Shown: piece after piece, positions 1 through 5,815 of the stretch
How the letters are laid out: each line of letters starts with the position of its first letter
Numbering within the stretch: the first letter of the stretch is position 1
NCBI GenBank assembly: GCA_014384545.1
Contig: JACNFQ010000073.1
Coordinates: 1-10,073, forward strand
DNA length: 10,073 nucleotides
Direction: 5' to 3'
Origin: a bacterium
GTDB taxonomy: Bacteria; UBP7; UBA6624
Program-made: the position numbers and the translations under genes
Notes under the pieces: model-generated
Told to the model about the DNA's origin: nothing
Seen by the model: only the letters and a program-made list of their open reading frames with translations
Database searches by the model: none

Positions 1-724
1 CTAATAATGTCTCATATTCGGCAGCCCCTTTCATCCCTCCTAGGAGCCCTACCATCTGATTGGTCTGGAGAAAGACATAATATTCCGGAGCAGAGACCGC
101 TGTAACTCCACCCCCAACGGGGATATCCATTTGGTCCCCCGCATACTGTATCCAAGTATCCATCACAGCACTCGCCTCAAGAGCGATAATCAGGGAAGCA
201 TCCGTCAGTTTCTCCATGCCCTCCATGACAGTTAAGTCTGTAATATCCCGTCCTGAATAATCCTTTGGGAACGCTTTCCCTATCCCCTGCCCCATCTGGA
301 GAATGACGGCACTGGTACCCGATTTATACCCTAGGTAGGTGTAGTCCACACCATCAACCATCCCCAATCCTCCCTCTTGAGGGGATGCTGTAACCCAAGG
401 AAGCAAACCTGAAACTAAGCCCGGAGCATCTGCAGACAAAGAGAGTGATACCACACGCAACCTCTTCTCCTTAGCATGGAGCAAGACCGCTTTCGCCATA
501 GGGGTCAATTCAGGTGCTGTAGACGGACCATAATCAAAAGCCAAGACGACGATGTCTCGGGGTGCCAAGCGATCCATTTCTTGGAAGAGAGAGTTGACTT
601 CTTTCGTAACGCGTATCGGCATCCCAATCGGTCTAATAATCGGAAACATCACAGCCAATGCCATCGCCAAGAAAATCCATCGGCGATCAATGGAGCGCAT
701 ACGACGCCAAAAGAGAGTGCTCAT
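1..724 (-). CDS. Membrane-anchored hypothetical protein, N-terminal 241 residues (3' end outside window)
   Basis: The frame is open from ATG at 724 to the left edge with no stop, giving 241 residues. A basic N-terminus is followed by one membrane helix (about residues 16-33), then a large domain. Within it are DIVVLAFDYGPSTAPELTPM (57-76), GVDYTYLGYKSGTSAVI (125-141), SLIIALEAS (177-185), VGGGVTAVSAPEYYVFLQT (203-221) and VGLLGGMKGAAEYETLL (225-241). I recall this pattern from hypothetical proteins beside DUF6754 genes, where it is co-conserved, but know no function. The start overlaps the upstream TGA as ATGA, with GGGGAG and a G-rich run just ahead. The predicted topology is one anchor with the bulk of the protein on one side of the membrane; which side is not evident. 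Confidence 0.87.
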   Translation of the reverse strand, partial: MSTLFWRRMRSIDRRWIFLAMALAVMFPIIRPIGMPIRVTKEVNSLFQEMDRLAPRDIVVLAFDYGPSTAPELTPMAKAVLLHAKEKRLRVVSLSLSADAPGLVSGLLPWVTASPQEGGLGMVDGVDYTYLGYKSGTSAVILQMGQGIGKAFPKDYSGRDITDLTVMEGMEKLTDASLIIALEASAVMDTWIQYAGDQMDIPVGGGVTAVSAPEYYVFLQTNQMVGLLGGMKGAAEYETLL

Positions 725-1377
725 TTCCCCCCGCTCCCCATATAGGTCCTCTCAATCCCAAAGACAATCTTGATCGCTGTTGCGGTCATCCCCAATCCCA
801 CACCCATCGTGATTGCCCTCTTTCCTGCCAAGTTAGGGATGTCCATAATCCAGTCGCCCCATTCGGGCAATGCTTCATGGATTGCCGCTCCTAAGGGCAC
901 CCTTGCCAACATGACCAACGCTGCAGCGACAAGCATCAGGGTCGCTTCAGGACTCCGAGCTCTGAAGGCTCGGTACGCTGCCGAAGCAACGAAGAAAGCC
1001 AACAGAGAGAACATCGTGGCAGAAAGGGGAACTTGGAGATAATCAAACGCCCATTGGAAACGAATGTTTTCACCCAACCCCGCATCACCAGTCATAAAGA
1101 GACCGATAGCGACCATTCCTAGGGCTGAAAGGATGACGACCAAAGAGAAAAACCGACCATCTCTCTTGTCCCTGATCTTCTTGGCATGGCGTAAGAGAAG
1201 CGTCATCACACCCAAGTAGAGTGTGAAGACAGCAATCACGATATTATTCTGGTTGAGTTCTTCATAGAAGACACGAACCCAAGTCACACCCGTTTCGGCA
1301 TCCTTATCTACAAAATAGGCCATCCACATAAAGAGCCCCAAGAGGAAAGCCGTAAGGACAGGGATCCGTGTCTTCAT
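721..1377 (-). CDS. Six-helix integral membrane protein
   Basis: This 218-residue protein is of unrecognised name. Hydrophobic segments predicted by eye lie at about 5-22, 45-63, 77-95, 113-137, 144-163 and 187-206, with a basic loop (63-75) after the second, fitting six helices with the N-terminus inside. The stretch FQWAFDYLQVPLSATMFSLL (108-127) looks like a conserved re-entrant or helix entry. No transporter, redox or protease motif is apparent. The start is ATG at 1377, which overlaps the DUF6754 stop as ATGA with a GGGGAT about six bases ahead. An in-frame GTG/TTG extension to 1446 would run deep into the DUF6754 gene and adds a non-membrane, Trp-rich leader that looks like shadow translation. 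It ends in an ATGA overlap with the next gene. Confidence 0.86.
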   Translation of the reverse strand: MKTRIPVLTAFLLGLFMWMAYFVDKDAETGVTWVRVFYEELNQNNIVIAVFTLYLGVMTLLLRHAKKIRDKRDGRFFSLVVILSALGMVAIGLFMTGDAGLGENIRFQWAFDYLQVPLSATMFSLLAFFVASAAYRAFRARSPEATLMLVAAALVMLARVPLGAAIHEALPEWGDWIMDIPNLAGKRAITMGVGLGMTATAIKIVFGIERTYMGSGGK

Positions 1378-2177
1378 CCGAATATCCCCACCATCAAGCC
1401 CGACCCACCCATTCCCAATCCAGCACCAACGACAATCATCAACCAAAGAACGCCTTTCACAAGGTCAGATGCTTTCAAGCTAGAGAGAAGCGCTGGGTCT
1501 TTGGACAGATACGCTCCAGCGGCATAAAGCTCTTCACCGATAAGCGTATAGTCACATGCTGCGATAAAGAAGGGAAGTTGGACAACGGCATCAGTCCCCG
1601 CAATCTGAATCGCACCGATCGCATTCCCCGTTTCAGCCAACAGAAGACTCTCTGCATAGAACATACCCTGAAGGAAAATCGTCGCTGGCTTTTCCCTGAC
1701 AATAATCCCATTGACAGCAGCCGTATACCCAAACTGATCTTCGGTAATAAAGAAGTTATCCTCGGTATTGAGCACTTCGGGCTTTCCAGCCTGAAGATAG
1801 GCATCTTTCAGCGTCTCTCTAGCAACGGTCATGACGATGGGATCGCGGTGAGGAACAATCAACCGACTTTCGTAACTGGCTACCTTTTGAGCAACCCGAC
1901 CCAAGATATTCAGAGAAGCCAAAGTCGCCACATCAGCGGCACTGGAAAGCCCGGGACAATAAAGAATCGCCTTCCCCATTTCGGTAGCTCGTCCAATCGC
2001 CTCCTCAACTGCATCCAACCCCGGAATATGCCGAATATAGAACTGTGCACCCTTCCGTGCCATAGTGAGGGCACCAAAAATAGCGACAGTAAAAAAGAGA
2101 GAAGCAACAAAGGCACCCAAACGATCACCCATAAACCAAGAAGGGGCAGCCAAGAGGAGAGGTATCAAAGGAATCAA
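1374..2177 (-). CDS. DUF6754 domain membrane protein
   Basis: The product has 267 residues and matches, from memory, the DUF6754 family, whose function is unknown. There is an N-terminal hydrophobic part (2-11 and 20-39) and a C-terminal hydrophobic helix (about 242-266). Between them is a long conserved cytoplasmic-type domain with ILYCPGLSSAADVATLASLN (71-90), LGRVAQKVA (92-100), IVPHRDPIVMTVARE (107-121), FITEDQFGYTAAVNGIIVRE (143-162), the highly conserved AESLLLAETGNAIGAIQIAG (175-194) and FFIAACDYTLIGEELYAA (203-220). The start is TTG at 2177 or 2168; the next ATG (2132) would remove much of the first hydrophobic part and has no ribosome-binding site. The stop TGA overlaps the next ATG as ATGA. 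The gene sits between a barrel-sandwich protein and a polytopic membrane protein, so a membrane complex is a fair guess. Confidence 0.87.
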   Translation of the reverse strand: MIPLIPLLLAAPSWFMGDRLGAFVASLFFTVAIFGALTMARKGAQFYIRHIPGLDAVEEAIGRATEMGKAILYCPGLSSAADVATLASLNILGRVAQKVASYESRLIVPHRDPIVMTVARETLKDAYLQAGKPEVLNTEDNFFITEDQFGYTAAVNGIIVREKPATIFLQGMFYAESLLLAETGNAIGAIQIAGTDAVVQLPFFIAACDYTLIGEELYAAGAYLSKDPALLSSLKASDLVKGVLWLMIVVGAGLGMGGSGLMVGIFG

Positions 2178-3295
2178 ACCTCCAATCTTTCCACATTCGC
2201 CCGAGGAACGATCGCTTCTTCTCCATCGTCAAATCGAACCCCCAAAACTCTTACTCTTGCTTCACTTTCCACTTGCTGGGGTTCTACCACAAGTTGGGTC
2301 ACGACGCCAGCCCGTCCAAAATAGGGGGTACGAATGACCACAATGCGGCTACCCACATCCAGCCCCATCCCCCCCTCGTCCGCGTGGAGGATACCCTTCA
2401 AATCAGGGGTAGGTACGAGAATCTCGGGTCTCAATACACCCGCACGAATCTGGGTCGCTCCGTTGATGCTCGCCAACCGTCCTGCACTCGCCACCAACAA
2501 CTTCCATGTCCCCCCATCCATCGGTAGCCGACCAAAACCTTCAGTGACAACGAGAGTAATGCCTAGGTCTTCATTTCCTGTAATCGCCACACCGATATCA
2601 ACGCCCAATAATGCCCTCAGATCTTTGTCGTGAATCGCTCCGCCCACCAAAGCAGCAACCCCCACTTCTTGAGCCCGCACTATCGTCTCTAACTCCAAAC
2701 CAGCGCCTACCACCACAACAGCACCCTCCATTTCTGCCGTTATCCCCTCTGCACCCAATGTCTCGCTAGGGGAATCTACCCCTATCATCAATGTGCCCCC
2801 TTCTTCTCCTCCCACTCCAAAGATACCTTGGACAACAGTCGCCGTCGTCTCAACGACCACACCTTCTTCTTCAATGATCTCAACAATCGTCCCGGCCACA
2901 TACGCTTCAACTTCTACAGGTGTCGGTTTCCCACGAAGGTAAACTTGTCCATTTACCCTAGAAATAGAGTCAACTTTTCCGGATGCAGTTGCTAAGTATT
3001 CGCTCTTGAAAAACCCCCAAAACCCTTTACTTTCTGCAATCTTCTCTCCCTTCTCTACCCAGTCACCCACCCCGACAGTCATTAGGTCTGGGAGTTCATC
3101 GGGTTGACAACCCAAACGATGAGAAATCTTGAGGACTTGAACCGGACCAGGCAACTCTGTTCTGGCAACGACATCACTCGCTTTCACCACATCCCCTTTC
3201 TCTACCAAGATTTCGCCCTTTAGTGGTAGTCGCCGTACCTTGCGTATGAGAATCCCTGATCCCCGCATCAATCCTGGTGTAAAAGCCTGTGCCAT
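2174..3295 (-). CDS. Barrel-sandwich and KOW-like domain protein of unknown function
   Basis: This 373-residue soluble-looking protein has no membrane helix. Residues about 20-150 are a chain of short strands with LKGEILVEKGDVV (25-37), VGVGDWVEKGEKI (74-86) and ASGKVDSISRVNGQVYLRG (104-122). This is the look of barrel-sandwich hybrid (lipoyl/RnfC-like) folds, but without a recognisable lipoyl or biotin lysine motif. A middle alpha/beta part (about 165-285) includes GVDIGVAITGNEDLGITLVV (231-250) and TEGFGRLPM. The C-terminus (314-373) is KOW-like: GSRIVVIRTPYFGRAGVV, then VRFDDGEEAIVPRANVE. I recall similar proteins beside GlmL-like genes but know no function. The start is ATG at 3295, sharing one base with the GlmL-like TAA (TAATG); a TTG at 3337 is in frame but would overlap by 43 bases and is less likely. 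It ends in a TTGA overlap with the next gene. Confidence 0.86.
   Translation of the reverse strand: MAQAFTPGLMRGSGILIRKVRRLPLKGEILVEKGDVVKASDVVARTELPGPVQVLKISHRLGCQPDELPDLMTVGVGDWVEKGEKIAESKGFWGFFKSEYLATASGKVDSISRVNGQVYLRGKPTPVEVEAYVAGTIVEIIEEEGVVVETTATVVQGIFGVGGEEGGTLMIGVDSPSETLGAEGITAEMEGAVVVVGAGLELETIVRAQEVGVAALVGGAIHDKDLRALLGVDIGVAITGNEDLGITLVVTEGFGRLPMDGGTWKLLVASAGRLASINGATQIRAGVLRPEILVPTPDLKGILHADEGGMGLDVGSRIVVIRTPYFGRAGVVTQLVVEPQQVESEARVRVLGVRFDDGEEAIVPRANVERLEV
2178..2183 (-). promoter_or_regulatory. Shine-Dalgarno GGAGGT placed one base before a TTG start
   Basis: The minus-strand GGAGG (2183-2179) is the strongest ribosome-binding site in the window, but it stands one base from TTG 2177, too close by the usual rule. 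A second in-frame TTG at 2168 is ten bases away. The site decides between the two starts of the DUF6754 gene and mildly favours 2168; the 4-base overlap pattern of the neighbours favours 2177. Confidence 0.6.
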
Positions 3296-5100
3296 TATGC
3301 CCGACACCCTGGATACAACGACATCGCATGATGCCAAGAAGTAATCATCTTTACCCTCTGAAGGTCATCTTCAGGAAAAAGGAGAGGTCGCCCCCTGCCA
3401 TCAAAAAGCAACCCAACCTGTCCCCCAGTCAGTTCACCCTCCCACCCTTCCCCTTTCCCCGCTCCTACATCGATCTTCTTGTCTGGTCTGAGGGTCGCTT
3501 TCACCGATTCGCCCACACCAAGGGGAATCAACTTCAAGTCACCCACATGTAAAGAGAAACTCTCCCCCACTTCAAGATCAACTTCTACCAACGGGCGTCC
3601 TTTTCTTACGGTTCCAGTGGGTGCAATCGTCGTTCCTAAGTGGATAAGGCAATCCGCTTCAAAGACCTCAACCGCCGCCTGAGCGTTTATCGTAGAGAGA
3701 ACACCCAAATGGGGCATCATAAAGATGCTGTCCACCGCTAATTGGGTAATGCCAACAGGCTGGAATGCATCGGTAAGCATAGCCATCGCTTGAGCCCGTC
3801 GGGGTGCATGGGAAAGGACTCCACCCGAACCAACCAACAGATCCAAGCCCTCCATGTGCACGAGCGAATCACCACTGGTGCTCTGCGCAAACGCTTCCGC
3901 AATCGTCCTTTGTTGTTGGATCCCTTTTAGCCCCACCGCCAAAGAACGATGGTGGTCAAACGAAAGGCGAAGGGCTTCTCGGGCGAGAGCTTGCTCCAAA
4001 ATGAGCTCTTCGAGTGATTGGGGAATCGTCGTAGGGCGAATCATCTTATTCTTGATGCGGTTCCTCAACTCCTGTTCATCCATCGAAAAGGGAACCCATC
4101 TCATCACATTCTCCCAGCCCGACTCTGCCATTACCTGTGAGATGGAATAAGACATTCCAAGATTGGCAGAGACTGTCCGATTGAAGGTCTCTTGGAAGAC
4201 CGAAAATATATCCGTAGTTGCACCCCCAATATCCACCCCAATAACCTGAATCTCTTCTTGTTCGGCGACCCGCTCTATAAGTGAGCCTACCGCCCCAGGG
4301 GTCGGCATGATGGGTGCGTCTGTCCAGTCAATCAACTTGGGGTATCCTGGTGCCTGTTGCATCACATGTTCCATAAAGAGATCATGGATCTTCTCTCTGG
4401 CTGGGAAGAGATTCTCTCTCTCTAGGGTGGGGCGAAGGTTATCAACGATAAAGAGATCACAGATTTCCCCCAAGATTCCCTCCACCCGAGGCGCTGCATC
4501 CTTATTGCCAGCAAAAATGACGGGGAGTTTTGCAGAGCCCAACCTAGAGGCAGGTTTCGCTTCTCGAATGACCTCAGCCATCTCAACGACATGGGACAGA
4601 TCTCCTCCATCCGTCCCCCCAGAAAGGAGAATCATGTCTGGACGCAAGGTTCGAATCAACTCAAACCTCTCCCAAGTCTGTCGTCCATCGTTTATAGCCA
4701 AAGTCTCCATCACAATCGCACCAGCACCCAAAGCGGCGCGATGGGCACTCTCTGCCGTCATCTCCTTCACGACCCCTGCCACGAGCATTTGGAGACCTCC
4801 TCCTGCAGATGAAGTAGAGATATAGGCATCAACCCCGCTCTTTTCTTTACAGGGGCGAAGAATACCCTTACCCTCTTCTTCTAAGAAAACCCGACCCGTC
4901 AGCTCCTCCAGTTCCTCGGTCGCATTGACAACCCCTCGAGTTACATCCTCAAAAGGAGACTCTACCGTGGTGGGAGCTTCACCCCGCATCACCAACCGGT
5001 ACCCTTCCTCTTTTTTCTCAATGTAGACAGCTTTGGTCGTCGTAGAGCCACAATCTGTCGCCAGAACATTCTTGAGATTCTTCTCGTGCACTTGGGTCAT
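3295..5100 (-). CDS. GlmL/MutL-type ASKHA ATPase (glutamate mutase accessory family)
   Basis: This 601-residue protein belongs to the GlmL ('MutL', PF13941) family, actin/Hsp70-like ATPases first seen beside coenzyme-B12 glutamate mutase genes and thought to act as maturation or reactivation factors; it is unrelated to mismatch-repair MutL. Both phosphate loops are visible: ATDCGSTTTKAV (14-25) and IGVDIGGATTDIFSV (287-301). The adenosine-binding glycine turn is LLVGSGGVLSHAP (421-433). Further conserved pieces are STSSAGGGLQML (95-106), LLSGGTDGGD (158-167) and VIFAGNKDA (194-202). After about residue 485 there is a C-terminal part ending in a GLLFDGRGRPLLFP strand pair (563-576), seen in the longer members. 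ATG at 5100 overlaps the previous stop as ATGA, with AAGGGGA six bases ahead. The stop TAA overlaps the next ATG by one base. No mutase subunit is in the window and the downstream genes are membrane proteins, so its client is probably something else. Confidence 0.9.
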   Translation of the reverse strand: MTQVHEKNLKNVLATDCGSTTTKAVYIEKKEEGYRLVMRGEAPTTVESPFEDVTRGVVNATEELEELTGRVFLEEEGKGILRPCKEKSGVDAYISTSSAGGGLQMLVAGVVKEMTAESAHRAALGAGAIVMETLAINDGRQTWERFELIRTLRPDMILLSGGTDGGDLSHVVEMAEVIREAKPASRLGSAKLPVIFAGNKDAAPRVEGILGEICDLFIVDNLRPTLERENLFPAREKIHDLFMEHVMQQAPGYPKLIDWTDAPIMPTPGAVGSLIERVAEQEEIQVIGVDIGGATTDIFSVFQETFNRTVSANLGMSYSISQVMAESGWENVMRWVPFSMDEQELRNRIKNKMIRPTTIPQSLEELILEQALAREALRLSFDHHRSLAVGLKGIQQQRTIAEAFAQSTSGDSLVHMEGLDLLVGSGGVLSHAPRRAQAMAMLTDAFQPVGITQLAVDSIFMMPHLGVLSTINAQAAVEVFEADCLIHLGTTIAPTGTVRKGRPLVEVDLEVGESFSLHVGDLKLIPLGVGESVKATLRPDKKIDVGAGKGEGWEGELTGGQVGLLFDGRGRPLLFPEDDLQRVKMITSWHHAMSLYPGCRA

Positions 5101-5378
5101 TCCTCGTCCCCTTCAAGTGCGTTCTCAATCAAACGTAGCATGCGACGCATCCTATCCCTATCTCCAAAGAACTCGGGGACCGAATCCCAAGCTTCAGCCC
5201 CAAAGAGAAGAGCCCCCACGGGAGCAAAAACGGTGGCTGCAGATGAGGCAACGACCGATAGGGGGCCCATTGATTCAAGGAGGAAAAGCGCTGGAACCCC
5301 TAATCCTCTACTAACTAGATTCGTCGCTTTCTCTTCGTCATCCCTCCCCAAATCCCAAGGACGGAACAACCCTTTCAC
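5097..5378 (-). CDS. Hypothetical 93-residue protein with one hydrophobic segment
   Basis: I do not recognise this protein. It has a charged N-terminus (residues 1-24), a hydrophobic and small-residue stretch at about 27-61 that could form one membrane helix or a buried hairpin, and a strongly charged C-terminal helix (72-93: RDRMRRMLRLIENA, then an acidic tail). It starts with GTG at 5378, overlapping the upstream TGA as GTGA, with AAGGA about ten bases ahead. It ends in an ATGA overlap with the GlmL-like gene. That overlap on both sides, with no other long frame in the stretch, is the main reason to call it real. Its position directly before the ATPase suggests a partner or adaptor, which is inference. 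Confidence 0.78.
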   Translation of the reverse strand: MKGLFRPWDLGRDDEEKATNLVSRGLGVPALFLLESMGPLSVVASSAATVFAPVGALLFGAEAWDSVPEFFGDRDRMRRMLRLIENALEGDEE

Positions 5379-5815
5379 GAAATCGCGTCCTTGAGCGCCA
5401 TAGAAATCGCTTCTCTATCACCATTGACGGGCAAATGAATCCACATTCCCTTCAATCTCCCCCACGGTGAAGGACGAGATGTAGGCGAAAGAAAAGCACC
5501 TTTGGGATGGAAGTCAATACGCCTAAATCTAGAGAGATCCCGTTCGCCCACAACCCCCAAGTGAGTCACCTTGAGTGCCTTTCCATCCAACGCATAGCCC
5601 ACAGGAAGAAGGTACGTTGAAAGGGAGCCCACCATCAGAAGAGCCCCAATCAACGCCCCCAATGGACCAAATCCCCACCAGCCAAATCCACCACCAAACA
5701 AGAGGGCAATCCCCAAAGGAACAGATGCTCGTCCTCCATCATTGCGAAACCGCCAAACCGACCAACACAAAAGGGAACACATAGAGGACGGGGCGATTAT
5801 ATGGGAAAACATCAT
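5375..5815 (-). CDS. Small membrane protein with possible PH-like domain
   Basis: This 146-residue protein is of unrecognised family. A Gly-rich hydrophobic hairpin (about residues 31-49 and 50-70) would give two membrane helices. The following 71-146 region has the strand pattern of the bacterial PH-like domain placed after such hairpins: PVGYALDGKALKV (71-83), RDLSRFRRIDFHP (92-104), MWIHLPV (124-130), then a terminal helix. The PH assignment rests on topology and strand pattern only and is tentative. The start is ATG-ATG at 5815, overlapping the upstream TGA as ATGA, with AGAGGA four bases ahead. The gene ends in a GTGA overlap with the next. The strict coupling to both neighbours suggests it belongs with them, perhaps as a membrane tether, but nothing in it shows a reaction. 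Confidence 0.85.
   Translation of the reverse strand: MMFSHIIAPSSMCSLLCWSVWRFRNDGGRASVPLGIALLFGGGFGWWGFGPLGALIGALLMVGSLSTYLLPVGYALDGKALKVTHLGVVGERDLSRFRRIDFHPKGAFLSPTSRPSPWGRLKGMWIHLPVNGDREAISMALKDAIS

Noticed and set aside
1368-2324. Plus-strand open frame of 318 codons opposite the DUF6754 gene
   Set aside because: It lies antisense to a well-conserved gene, its translation is Ser/Thr/Asn/Arg-rich with no domain pattern, and no ribosome-binding site or neighbour supports it.
2174-3295. A true lipoyl or biotin carrier domain
   Set aside because: The strand pattern is similar but there is no lysine in the expected hairpin (no MKM or DKA-type motif).
3296-3337. N-terminal extension of the barrel-sandwich protein to TTG 3337
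   Set aside because: ATG at 3295 overlaps the upstream stop by one base as TAATG, fitting the coupling pattern; the extension overlaps the GlmL-like gene by 43 bases and reads as its shadow.
4307-4825. Plus-strand open frame of 172 codons opposite the GlmL-like gene
   Set aside because: The minus strand there encodes the conserved ATPase core; the plus frame shows no family pattern.
3295-5100. Reading the 601-residue protein as DNA mismatch-repair MutL
   Set aside because: The motifs are those of ASKHA ATPases (DCGSTTTKA, DIGGATTD), not the GHKL ATPase motifs of mismatch-repair MutL; only the family nickname is shared.
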